Below are positions 11,555-23,440 of a stretch of 64,000 bases of DNA, piece by piece (the stretch's first letter is position 1; every line of letters starts with the position of its first letter). Under the pieces are notes generated by a model, which was not told the origin of the DNA, did not search any database, and saw only the letters and a list, made by a program, of their open reading frames with translations. Origin of the DNA: Eledone cirrhosa (Eukaryota; Mollusca; Cephalopoda; Octopoda; Eledonidae); the NCBI GenBank assembly GCA_964016885.1, contig OZ024741.1, positions 415,103,081 to 415,167,080 of the forward strand. Reading direction: 5' to 3'. The position numbers were made by a program, and so were the translations under genes.

Positions 11555-12526
11555 GTGTCTGCCCAGAATTCCCTCACCTCTTTTTGTTCAAACCAGCTCT
11601 ATCTGACCAGCATTCCCTCACCTCTTTCTGTTCAAACCAGCTGTATCTGGCCAGAATTCTCTTACCTCTTTCTGTTCAAACCAGCTGTATCTGCCCAGAA
11701 TTCCCTCACTTCTTTCTGTTCAAACCAGCTGTATCTGCCCAGAGTTCCCTCACCTCTTTCTGTTCAAACCAGCTCTATTAGACCAGCATTCCCTCACCTC
11801 TTTCTGTTCAAACCAGCTGTATCTGGCCAGAATTCCCTCACCTCTTTCTGTTTAAACCAGCTGTATCTGGCCAGAATTCTCTCACTTGTTTCTGTTCAAA
11901 CCAGCTGTATCTGGTCAGAATTCTCTCACTTATTTCCGTTTAAACCAGCTGTATCTGGCCAGATTTCTCTCACTTCTTTTTATTCAAACCAGCTGTATAT
12001 GACCAGAATTCTCTCACTTCTTTCTGTTCAAACCAGCTGTATCTGCCCAGAATTCCTTCTCCTCTTTCTGTTCAAACCAGCTGTATCTGACCAGAATTCC
12101 CTCTCCTCTTTCTGTTTAAACCATCTGTATCTGCCCAGAATTCTGTCACTTCTTTCTGTTCAAACCAGCTGTATCTGCCCAGAATTCCCTCACCGCTTTC
12201 TGTTCAAACCAGCTGTATCTGCCCAGAATTCCCTCACCTCTTTCTGTTTAAACCTTCTGTATATGCCCAGAATGTTCTCACCTCTTTCTGTTCAAAGCAG
12301 CTGTATCTGCCCAGAATTCCCTCACTTCTTTCTGTTCAAACCAGCTGTATCTGCCCAGAATTCCCTCACCTCTTTCTGTTCAAACCAGCTGTATCTGGCC
12401 AGAATTCCCTCACCTCTTTCCGTTCAAATCATCTGTATCTGCCCAGAATTCTCTCACTTCTTTCTGTTCAAACCAGCTGTATCTGACCAGAATTCCCTCA
12501 CCTCTTTCTGTTTACACCTTCTGTAT
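11555..12526 (+). repeat. HOR copy B3, partial (22 monomers)
   Basis: B3 repeats the B1 order from GTGTCTGCCC through the module, GTATATGACC, CACCGCTTTC and the TATATGCCCAGAATGTTC marker. It then reaches a TATATGCCCAGAATTTTC marker at 12527, where the order changes to that of Domain C. Confidence 0.78.
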
Positions 12527-15500
12527 ATGCCCAGAATTTTCTCACCTCTTTCTGTTTAAACCATCTGTATCTGCCCAGAATTCCCTCACTTCTTTCTGTT
12601 CAAACCAGCTGTATCTGCCCAGAATTCCCTCACCTCTTTCTGTTCAAACCAGCTGTATCTGGCCAGAATTCCCTCACCTCTTTCTGTTCAAATCATCTGT
12701 ATCTGCCCAGAATTCTCTGACTTCTTTCTGTTCAAACCAGCGATATCTGCCCAGAATTCCCTCACCTCTTTCTGTTCAAACCAGCTGTATCTGACCAGAA
12801 TTCTCTCACTTCATTCTGTTCAAACCAGCTGTATCTGACCAGAATTCTCTCACCTCTTTCTGTTCAAACCAGCTGTATCTAACCAGAATTCTCTCACCTC
12901 TTTCTTTTTAAACCAGCTGTATCTGCCCAGAATTCTCTCACCTGTTTCTGTTCAAATCAGCTGCATCTGGTCAGAATTCTCTCACTTCTTTCTGTTTAAA
13001 CCAGCTGTATCTGGTCAGAATTCCCTCACTTCTTTCTGTTCGAACCAGTTGTATCTGCCCAGAATTCCCTCACCTCTTTCTGTTCAAACCAGCTGTATCT
13101 GGCCAGAATTCCCTCACCTCTTTCCGTTCAAATCATCTGTATCTGCCCAGAATTCTCTCACTTCTTTCTGTTCAAACCAGCTGTATCTGACCAGAATTCT
13201 CTCACTTCATTCTGTTCAAACCAGCTGTATCTGACCAGAATTCTCTCACCTCTTTCTGTTCAAACCAGCTGTATCTGCCCAGAATTCCCTCACTTCTTTC
13301 TGTTCAAACCAGCTGTATCTGCCCAGAAATCCCTCACCTCTTTCTGTTCAAACCAGCTGTATCTGCCCAGAATTCTCTCACCTCATTCTGTTCAAACCAG
13401 CTGTATCTGCCCAGAATTCCCTCACCTCTTTCTTTTCAAACCAGCTGTATCTGACCAGAATTCTCTCACTTCTTTCTGTTAAAACCAGCTGTATCTGGCC
13501 AGAATTCTCTCACTTCTTTCTGTTCAAACCAGCTGTATCTGACCAGAATTCTCTCACCTCTTTCTGTTCAAACCAGCTGTATCTGCCCAGAATTCTCTCA
13601 CCTCTTTCTATTCAAACCAGCTGTATCTGACCAGAATTCTCTCACCTCTTTCTGTTCAAACCAGCTGTATCTGGCCAGAATTCTCTCACCTCTTTCTGTT
13701 CAAACCAGCCGTATCTGCCCAGAATTCCCTCACCCCATTCTGTTCAAACCATCTGTATCTGACCAGAATTCCCTCTCCTCTTTCTGTTTAAACCATCTGT
13801 ATCTGCCCAGAATTCTGTCACTTCTTTCTGTTCAAACCAGCTGTATCTGCCCAGAATTCCCTCACCTCTTTCTGTTTACACCTTCTGTATATGCCCAGAA
13901 TTTTCTCACCTCTTTCTGTTCAAAGCAGCTGTATCTGCCCAGAATTCCCTCACTTCTTTCTGTTGAAACCAGCTGTATCTGCCCAGAATTCCGTCACCTC
14001 TTTCTGTTCAAACCAGCTGTATCTGGCCAGAATTCCCTCACCTCTTTCTGTTCAAATCATCTGTATCTGCCCAGAATTCTCTCACTTCTTTCTGTTCAAA
14101 CCAGCGATATCTGCCCAGAATTCCCTCACCTCTTTCTGTTCAAACCAGCTGTATCTGACCAGAATTCTCTCACTTCATTCTGTTCAAACCAGCTGTATCT
14201 GACCAGAATTCTCTCACCTCTTTCTGTTCAAACCAGCTGTATCTGACCAGAATTCTCTCACCTCTTTCTTTTCAAACCAGCTGTATCTGCCCAGAATTCT
14301 CTCACCTGTTTCTGTTCAAATCAGCTGCATCTGGTCAGAATTCTCTCACTTCTTTCTGTTTAAACCAGCTGTATCTGGTCAGAATTCTCTCACTTCTTTC
14401 TGTTCAAACCAGCTGTATCTGACCAGAATTCCCTCACCTCTTTCTGTTCAAACCAGCTGTTTCTGCCCAGAATTCCCTCACTTCTTTCTGTTCAAACCAG
14501 CTGTATCTGCCCAGAATTCCCTCACCTCTTTCTGTTCACAACAGCTGTATCTGCCCAGAATTCCCTCACTTCTTTCTGTTCAAACCAGCTGTATCTGCCC
14601 AGAATTCTCTCACCTGTTTATGTTCAAACCAGCTGTATCTGGTCAGAATTCTCTCAATTCTTTCTGTTTAAACCAGCTGTATCTGGCCAGAATTCTCTCA
14701 ATTTATTTCTGTTCACACCAGCTGTATCTGACCAGAATTCCCTCACCTCTTTCTGTTCAAACCAGCTGTATCTGACCAGAATTCTCTCACTTCTTTCTGT
14801 TCAAACCAGCTGTATCTGCCCAGAATTCCCTCACCTCTTTCTGTTCAAACCAGCCGTATCTGCCCAGAATTCTCTTACCTCTTTCTGTTCAAACCAGCTG
14901 TATCTGCCCAGAATTCCCTCACCTCTTTCTGTTCAAACCAGCTGTATCTGACCAGAATACTCTCACCTGTTTCTGTTCAAACCAGCTTTATCTGGCCAGA
15001 ATTTTCTCACTTCTTTCTGTTCAAACCAGCTGTGTCTGACCAGAATTCTCTCACTTCTTTCTGTTCAAACCATCTGTATCTGACCAGAATTCCCTCTCCT
15101 CTTTCTGTTTAAACCATCTGTATCTGCCCAGAATTCTGTCACTTCTTTCTGTTCAAACCAGCTGTATCTGACCAGAATTCTCTCACTTCATTCTGTTCAA
15201 CCCAGCTGTATCTGACCAGAATTCTCTCACCTCTTTCTGTTCAAACCAGCTGTATCTGCCGAGAATTTCCTCACTTATTTCTGTTCAAACCAGCTGTATC
15301 TGCCCAGAAATCCCTCACCTCTTTCTGTTTAAACCAGCTGTATCTGACCAGCATTCCCTCACCTCTTTCTGTTCAAACCAGCTGTATCTGGCCAGAATTC
15401 TCTTACCTCTTTCTGTTCAAACCAGCTGTATCTGCCCAGAATTCCCTCACTTCTTTCTGTTCAAACCAGCTGTATCTGCCCAGAATTCCCTCACCTCTTT

Positions 15501-15651
15501 CTGTTCAAACCAGCTGTATCTGGCCAGAATTCCCTCACCTCTTTCCGTTCAAATCATCTGTATCTGCCCAGAATTCTCTCACTTCTTTCTGTTCAAACCA
15601 GCTGTATCTGACCAGAATTCCCTCACCTCTTTCTGTTTACACCTTCTGTAT
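12527..15651 (+). repeat. HOR copy C1, 71 monomers (3,125 bp)
   Basis: C1 opens with a recombinant-looking monomer: the TATATGCCCAGAATTTTC marker is followed by TTTAAACCATCTG rather than the TTCAAAGCAGCTG seen in C2 and C3. An extra GACCAGAATTCTC monomer near 13628 makes the copy one monomer longer than C2. The 45-bp monomer is at 14699. Confidence 0.85.
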
Positions 15652-18600
15652 ATGCCCAGAATTTTCTCACCTCTTTCTGTTCAAAGCAGCTGTATCTGCC
15701 CAGAATTCCCTCACTTCTTTCTGTTCAAACCAGCTGTATCTGCCCAGAATTCCCTCACCTCTTTCTGTTCAAACCAGCTGTATCTGGCCAGAATTCCCTC
15801 ACCTCTTTCTGTTCAAATCATCTGTATCTGCCCAGAATTCTCTCACTTCTTTCTGTTCAAACCAGCGATATCTGCCCAGAATTCCCTCACCTCTTTCTGT
15901 TCAAACCAGCTGTATCTGACCAGAATTCTCTCACTTCATTCTGTTCAAACCAGCTGTATCTGACCAGAATTCTCTCACCTCTTTCTGTTCAAACCAGCTG
16001 TATCTAACCAGAATTCTCTCACCTCTTTCTTTTCAAACCAGCTGTATCTGCCCAGAATTCTCTCACCTGTTTCTGTTCAAATCAGCTGCATCTGGTCAGA
16101 ATTCTCTCACTTCTTTCTGTTTAAACCAGCTGTATCTGGTCAGAATTCCCTCACTTCTTTCTGTTCAAACCAGTTGTATCTGCCCAGAATTCCCTCACCT
16201 CTTTCTGTTCAAACCAGCTGTATCTGGCCAGAATTCCCTCACCTCTTTCCGTTCAAATCATCTGTATCTGCCCAGAATTCTCTCACTTCTTTCTGTTCAA
16301 ACCAGCTGTATCTGACCAGAATTCTCTCACTTCATTCTGTTCAAACCAGCTGTATCTGACCAGAATTCTCTCACCTCTTTCTGTTCAAACCAGCTGTATC
16401 TGCCCAGAATTCCCTCACTTCTTTCTGTTCAAACCAGCTGTATCTGCCCAGAAATCCCTCACCTCTTTCTGTTCAAACCAGCTGTATCTGCCCAGAATTC
16501 TCTCACCTCATTCTGTTCAAACCAGCTGTATCTGCCCAGAATTCCCTCACCTCTTTCTTTTCAAACCAGCTGTATCTGACCAGAATTCTCTCACTTCTTT
16601 CTGTTAAAACCAGCTGTATCTGGCCAGAATTCTCTCACTTCTTTCTGTTCAAACCAGCTGTATCTGACCAGAATTCTCTCACCTCTGTCTGTTCAAACCA
16701 GCTGTATCTGCCCAGAATTCTCTCACCTCTTTCTATTCAAACCAGCTGTATCTGGCCAGAATTCTCTCACCTCTTTCTGTTCAAACCAGCCGTATCTGCC
16801 CAGAATTCCCTCACCCCATTCTGTTCAAACCATCTGTATCTGACCAGAATTCCCTCTCCTCTTTCTGTTTAAACCATCTGTATCTGCCCAGAATTCTGTC
16901 ACTTCTTTCTGTTCAAACCAGCTGTATCTGCCCAGAATTCCCTCACCTCTTTCTGTTTACACCTTCTGTATATGCCCAGAATTTTCTCACCTCTTTCTGT
17001 TCAAAGCAGCTGTATCTGCCCAGAATTCCCTCACTTCTTTCTGTTGAAACCAGCTGTATCTGCCCAGAATTCCGTCACCTCTTTCTGTTCAAACCAGCTG
17101 TATCTGGCCAGAATTCCCTCACCTCTTTCTGTTCAAATCATCTGTATCTGCCCAGAATTCTCTCACTTCTTTCTGTTCAAACCAGCGATATCTGCCCAGA
17201 ATTCCCTCACCTCTTTCTGTTCAAACCAGCTGTATCTGACCAGAATTCTCTCACTTCATTCTGTTCAAACCAGCTGTATCTGACCAGAATTCTCTCACCT
17301 CTTTCTGTTCAAACCAGCTGTATCTGACCAGAATTCTCTCACCTCTTTCTTTTCAAACCAGCTGTATCTGCCCAGAATTCTCTCACCTGTTTCTGTTCAA
17401 ATCAGCTGCATCTGGTCAGAATTCTCTCACTTCTTTCTGTTTAAACCAGCTGTATCTGGTCAGAATTCTCTCACTTCTTTCTGTTCAAACCAGCTGTATC
17501 TGACCAGAATTCCCTCACCTCTTTCTGTTCAAACCAGCTGTTTCTGCCCAGAATTCCCTCACTTCTTTCTGTTCAAACCAGCTGTATCTGCCCAGAATTC
17601 CCTCACCTCTTTCTGTTCACAACAGCTGTATCTGCCCAGAATTCCCTCACTTCTTTCTGTTCAAACCAGCTGTATCTGCCCAGAATTCTCTCACCTGTTT
17701 ATGTTCAAACCAGCTGTATCTGGTCAGAATTCTCTCAATTCTTTCTGTTTAAACCAGCTGTATCTGGCCAGAATTCTCTCAATTTATTTCTGTTCACACC
17801 AGCTGTATCTGACCAGAATTCCCTCACCTCTTTCTGTTCAAACCAGCTGTATCTGACCAGAATTCTCTCACTTCTTTCTGTTCAAACCAGCTGTATCTGC
17901 CCAGAATTCCCTCACCTCTTTCTGTTCAAACCAGCCGTATCTGCCCAGAATTCTCTTACCTCTTTCTGTTCAAACCAGCTGTATCTGCCCAGAATTCCCT
18001 CACCTCTTTCTGTTCAAACCAGCTGTATCTGACCAGAATACTCTCACCTGTTTCTGTTCAAACCAGCTTTATCTGGCCAGAATTTTCTCACTTCTTTCTG
18101 TTCAAACCAGCTGTGTCTGACCAGAATTCTCTCACTTCTTTCTGTTCAAACCATCTGTATCTGACCAGAATTCCCTCTCCTCTTTCTGTTTAAACCATCT
18201 GTATCTGCCCAGAATTCTGTCACTTCTTTCTGTTCAAACCAGCTGTATCTGACCAGAATTCTCTCACTTCATTCTGTTCAACCCAGCTGTATCTGACCAG
18301 AATTCTCTCACCTCTTTCTGTTCAAACCAGCTGTATCTGCCGAGAATTTCCTCACTTATTTCTGTTCAAACCAGCTGTATCTGCCCAGAAATCCCTCACC
18401 TCTTTCTGTTTAAACCAGCTGTATCTGACCAGCATTCCCTCACCTCTTTCTGTTCAAACCAGCTGTATCTGGCCAGAATTCTCTTACCTCTTTCTGTTCA
18501 AACCAGCTGTATCTGCCCAGAATTCCCTGACTTCTTTCTGTTCAAACCAGCTGTATCTGCCCAGAATTCCCTCACCTCTTTCTGTTCAAACCAGCTGTAT

Positions 18601-18732
18601 CTGGCCAGAATTCCCTCACCTCTTTCCGTTCAAATCATCTGTATCTGCCCAGAATTCTCTCACTTCTTTCTGTTCAAACCAGCTGTATCTGACCAGAATT
18701 CCCTCACCTCTTTCTGTTTACACCTTCTGTAT
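15652..18732 (+). repeat. HOR copy C2, 70 monomers (3,081 bp)
   Basis: C2 is the reference 70-monomer unit of Domain C. It shares with C1 and C3 the CTAACCAG variant (near 16005), the CTGCCGAGAATTTCC variant (near 15258 in C1 and 18339 in C2, 3,081 bp apart) and CACCCCATTC (near 16812). These are rare elsewhere and mark the domain. The 45-bp monomer is at 17780. Confidence 0.88.
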
Positions 18733-21700
18733 ATGCCCAGAATTTTCTCACCTCTTTCTGTTCAAAGCAGCTGTATCTGCCCAGAATTCCCTCACTTCTT
18801 TCTGTTCAAACCAGCTGTATCTGCCCAGAATTCCCTCACCTCTTTCTGTTCAAACCAGCTGTATCTGGCCAGAATTCCCTCACCTCTTTCTGTTCAAATC
18901 ATCTGTATCTGCCCAGAATTCTCTCACTTCTTTCTGTTCAAACCAGCGATATCTGCCTAGAATTCCCTCACCTCTTTCTGTTCAAACCAGCTGTATCTGA
19001 CCAGAATTCTCTCACTTCATTCTGTTCAAACCAGCTGTATCTGACCAGAATTCTCTCACCTCTTTCTGTTCAAACCAGCTGTATCTAACCAGAATTCTCT
19101 CACCTCTTTCTTTTCAAACCAGCTGTATCTGCCCAGAATTCTCTCACCTGTTTCTGTTCAAATCAGCTGCATCTGGTCAGAATTCTCTCACTTCTTTCTG
19201 TTTAAACCAGCTGTATCTGGTCAGAATTCCCTCACTTCTTTCTGTTCAAACCAGTTGTATCTGCCCAGAATTCCCTCACCTCTTTCTGTTCAAACCAGCT
19301 GTATCTGGCCAGAATTCCCTCACCTCTTTCCGTTCAAATCATCTGTATCTGCCCAGAATTCTCTCACTTCTTTCTGTTCAAACCAGCTGTATCTGACCAG
19401 AATTCTCTCACCTCTTTCTGTTCAAACCAGCTGTATCTGCCCAGAATTCCCTCACTTCTTTCTGTTCAAACCAGCTGTATCTGCCCAGAAATCCCTCACC
19501 TCTTTCTGTTCAAACCAGCTGTATCTGCCCAGAATTCTCTCACCTCATTCTGTTCAAACCAGCTGTATCTGCCCAGAATTCCCTCACCTCTTTCTTTTCA
19601 AACCAGCTGTATCTGACCAGAATTCTCTCACTTCTTTCTGTTAAAACCAGCTGTATCTGGCCAGAATTCTCTCACTTCTTTCTGTTCAAACCAGCTGTAT
19701 CTGACCAGAATTCTCTCACCTCTGTCTGTTCAAACCAGCTGTATCTGCCCAGAATTCTCTCACCTCTTTCTATTCAAACCAGCTGTATCTGGCCAGAATT
19801 CTCTCACTTCTTTCTGATTAAACCAGCTGTATCTGGCCAGAATTCTCTCACCTCTTTCTGTTCAAACCAGCCGTATCTGCCCAGAATTCCCTCACCCCAT
19901 TCTGTTCAAACCATCTGTATCTGACCAGAATTCCCTCTCCTCTTTCTGTTTAAACCATCTGTATCTGCCCAGAATTCTGTCACTTCTTTCTGTTCAAACC
20001 AGCTGTATCTGCCCAGAATTCCCTCACCTCTTTCTGTTTACACCTTCTGTATATGCCCAGAATTTTCTCACCTCTTTCTGTTCAAAGCAGCTGTATCTGC
20101 CCAGAATTCCCTCACTTCTTTCTGTTGAAACCAGCTGTATCTGCCCAGAATTCCCTCACCTCTTTCTGTTCAAACCAGCTGTATCTGGCCAGAATTCCCT
20201 CACCTCTTTCTGTTCAAATCATCTGTATCTGCCCAGAATTCTCTCACTTCTTTCTGTTCAAACCAGCGATATCTGCCCAGAATTCCCTCACCTCTTTCTG
20301 TTCAAACCAGCTGTATCTGACCAGAATTCTCTCACTTCATTCTGTTCAAACCAGCTGTATCTGACCAGAATTCTCTCACCTCTTTCTGTTCAAACCAGCT
20401 GTATCTGACCAGAATTCTCTCACCTCTTTCTTTTCAAACCAGCTGTATCTGCCCAGAATTCTCTCACCTGTTTCTGTTCAAATCAGCTGCATCTGGTCAG
20501 AATTCTCTCACTTCTTTCTGTTTAAACCAGCTGTATCTGGTCAGAATTCTCTCACTTCTTTCTGTTCAAACCAGCTGTATCTGACCAGAATTCCCTCACC
20601 TCTTTCTGTTCAAACCAGCTGTTTCTGCCCAGAATTCCCTCACTTCTTTCTGTTCAAACCAGCTGTATCTGCCCAGAATTCCCTCACCTCTTTCTGTTCA
20701 CAACAGCTGTATCTGCCCAGAATTCCCTCACTTCTTTCTGTTCAAACCAGCTGTATCTGCCCAGAATTCTCTCACCTGTTTATGTTCAAACCAGCTGTAT
20801 CTGGTCAGAATTCTCTCAATTCTTTCTGTTTAAACCAGCTGTATCTGGCCAGAATTCTGTCAATTTATTTCTGTTCACACCAGCTGTATCTGACCAGAAT
20901 TCCCTCACCTCTTTCTGTTCAAACCAGCTGTATCTGACCAGAATTCTCTCACTTCTTTCTGTTCAAACCAGCTGTATCTGCCCAGAATTCCCTCACCTCT
21001 TTCTGTTCAAACCAGCCGTATCTGCCCAGAATTCTCTTACCTCTTTCTGTTCAAACCAGCTGTATCTGCCCAGAATTCCCTCACCTCTTTCTGTTCAAAC
21101 CAGCTGTATCTGACCAGAATACTCTCACCTGTTTCTGTTCAAACCAGCTTTATCTGGCCAGAATTTTCTCACTTCTTTCTGTTCAAACCAGCTGTGTCTG
21201 ACCAGAATTCTCTCACTTCTTTCTGTTCAAACCATCTGTATCTGACCAGAATTCCCTCTCCTCTTTCTGTTTAAACCATCTGTATCTGCCCAGAATTCTG
21301 TCACTTCTTTCTATTCAAACCAGCTGTATCTGACCAGAATTCTCTCACTTCATTCTGTTCAACCCAGCTGTATCTGACCAGAATTCTCTCACCTCTTTCT
21401 GTTCAAACCAGCTGTATCTGCCCAGAATTTCCTCACTTATTTCTGTTCAAACCAGCTGTATCTGACCAGAAATCCCTCACCTCTTTCTTTTCAAACCAGC
21501 TGTATCTGCCCAGAATTCTCTCACCTGTTTCTGTTCAAATCAGCTGCATCTGGTCAGAATTCTCTCACTTCTTTCTGTTTAAACCAGCTGTATCTGGTCA
21601 GAATTCTCTCACTTCTTTCTGTTCAAACCAGCTGTATCTGACCAGAATTCCCTCACCTCTTTCTGTTCAAACCAGCTGTTTCTGCCCAGAATTCCCTCAC

Positions 21701-22870
21701 TTCTTTCTGTTCAAACCAGCTGTATCTGCCCAGAATTCCCTCACCTCTTTCTGTTCACAACAGCTGTATCTGCCCAGAATTCCCTCACTTCTTTCTGTTC
21801 AAACCAGCTGTATCTGCCCAGAATTCTCTCACCTGTTTATGTTCAAACCAGCTGTATCTGGTCAGAATTCTCTCAATTCTTTCTGTTTAAACCAGCTGTA
21901 TCTGGCCAGAATTCTCTCACTTTATTTCGGTTCACACCAGCTGTATCTGACCAGAATTCCCTCACCTCTTTCTGTTCAAACCAGCTGTATCTGACCAGAA
22001 TTCTCTCACTTCTTTCTGTTCAAACCAGCTGTATCTGCCCAGAATTCCCTCACCTCTTTCTGTTCAAACCAGCCGTATCTGCCCAGAATTCTCTTACCTC
22101 TTTCTGTTCAAACCAGCTGTATCTGCCCAGAATTCCCTCACCTCTTTCTGTTCAAACCAGCTGTATCTGACCAGAATACTCTCACCTGTTTCTGTTCAAA
22201 CCAGCTTTATCTGGCCAGAATTTTCTCACTTCTTTCTGTTCAAACCAGCTGTGTCTGACCAGAATTCTCTCACTTCTTTCTGTTCAAACCATCTGTATCT
22301 GACCAGAATTCCCTCTCCTCTTTCTGTTTAAACCATCTGTATCTGCCCAGAATTCTGTCACTTCTTTCTGTTCAAACCAGCTGTATCTGACCAGAATTCT
22401 CTCACTTCATTCTGTTCAACCCAGCTGTATCTGACCAGAATTCTCTCACCTCTTTCTGTTCAAACCAGCTGTATCTGCCCAGAATTTCCTCACTTATTTC
22501 TGTTCAATCCAGCTGTATCTGCCCAGAAATCCCTCACCTCTTTCTGTTTAAACCAGCTGTATCTGACCAGCATTCCCTCACCTCTTTCTGTTCAAACCAG
22601 CTGTATCTGGCCAGAATTCTCTTACCTCTTTCTGTTCAAACCAGCTGTATCTGCCCAGAATTCCCTCACTTCTTTCTGTTCAAACCAGCTGTATCTGCCC
22701 AGAATTCCCTCACCTCTTTCTGTTCAAACCAGCTGTATCTGGCCAGAATTCCCTCACCTCTTTCCGTTCAAATCATCTGTATCTGCCCAGAATTCTCTCA
22801 CTTCTTTCTGTTCAAACCAGCTGTATCTGACCAGAATTCCCTCACCTCTTTCTGTTTACACCTTCTGTAT
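18733..22870 (+). repeat. HOR copy C3 with internal duplication (4,138 bp)
   Basis: C3 equals the 3,081-bp unit plus one 1,057-bp internal tandem duplication. It also has one monomer missing near 19390 (the TCACTTCATTC monomer of C2) and one extra near 19810 (the CTGATTAAACC variant otherwise seen in Domain A), so the underlying unit remains 70 monomers. A CTGCCTAGAATTCC variant at about 18955 is private to this copy. Confidence 0.86.
20421..22534 (+). repeat. 1,057-bp tandem duplication inside C3 (two 24-monomer copies)
   Basis: CACCTCTTTCTTTTCAAACC at 20421 recurs at 21478, 1,057 bp later, which is 24 x 44 + 1. Everything between follows in the same order in both halves, including the 45-bp monomer (20861 and 21918), AACCCAGCTG and CTTATTTCTG. 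At the junction near 21470 a hybrid monomer joins GACCAGAAATCCC to CTTTCTTTTC, a combination not seen in C1 or C2. The second half has private changes (TTTATTTCGG near 21922, TTCAATCCAG near 22503). Confidence 0.9.
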
Positions 22871-23440
22871 ATGCCCAGAATTTTCTCACCTCTTTCTGTT
22901 CAAAGCAGCTGTATCTGCCCAGAATTCCCTCACTTCTTTCTGTTCAAACCAGCTGTATCTGCCCAGAATTCCCTCACCTCTTTCTGTTCAAACCAGCTGT
23001 ATCTGGCCAGAATTCCCTCACCTCTTTCTGTTCAAATCATCTGTATCTGCCCAGAATTCTCTCACTTCTTTCTGTTCAAACCAGCGATATCTGCCCAGAA
23101 TTCCCTCACCTCTTTCTGTTCAAACCAGCTGTATCTGACCAGAATTCTCTCACTTCATTCTGTTCAAACCAGCTGTATCTGACCAGAATTCTCTCACCTC
23201 TTTCTGTTCAAACCAGCTGTATCTGACCAGAATTCTCTCACTTCTTTCTGTTCAAACCAGCTGTATCTGCCCAGAATTCCCTCACCTCTTTCTGTTCAAA
23301 CCAGCCGTATCTGCCCAGAATTCTCTTACCTCTTTCTGTTCAAACCAGCTGTATCTGCCCAGAATTCCCTCACCTCTTTCTGTTCAAACCAGCTGTATCT
23401 GCCCAGAATTCTCTCACCTCATTCTGTTCAAACCAGCTGT
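22871..23440 (+). repeat. Transition between Domains C and D
   Basis: About 13 monomers. The start is typical of Domain C (marker at 22871, AAATCATCTG, AGCGATATCTG, TCACTTCATTC). After about 23220 it switches to the CAGCCGTATCTG / CTCTTACCTC order that normally sits elsewhere in the unit, and runs into the CTGTCCAG marker at 23441. No gene or unique sequence is present. Confidence 0.75.

Larger units (their letters stand above)
7461..12526 (+). repeat. Domain B: 53- and 40-monomer HORs
   Basis: The GTGTCTGCCCAGAATTCCC marker lies at 7461, 9794 and 11555. Spacings are 2,333 bp (53 monomers + 1) and 1,761 bp (40 monomers + 1); the difference is 572 bp, exactly 13 monomers. Each unit starts with a module absent from A1 and A2: TTTTTGTTC, then GACCAGCATTCCC, then GAGTTCCC, then CTCTATTAGACC. 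Markers from Domain A (CAGCCATATCTG, the AATTTATTTCTG 45-mer, AACCCAGCTG) recur between them in the same order, so this domain is a rearranged and shortened relative of A. No gene is seen. Confidence 0.88.
12527..22870 (+). repeat. Domain C: 70-monomer HOR (3,081 bp)
   Basis: The TATATGCCCAGAATTTTC marker that opens each unit lies at 12527, 15652, 18733 and 22871. Spacings are 3,125, 3,081 and 4,138 bp. The first is 3,081 + 44 (one extra monomer). The last is 3,081 + 1,057 and contains a visible internal tandem duplication. Independent markers agree: the second marker of this type at 13891, 16972 and 20053 is spaced 3,081 and 3,081, and the 45-bp monomer at 14699, 17780 and 20861 is spaced 3,081 and 3,081. 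Each unit is 70 monomers with one of 45 bp. No gene is seen. Confidence 0.93.
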
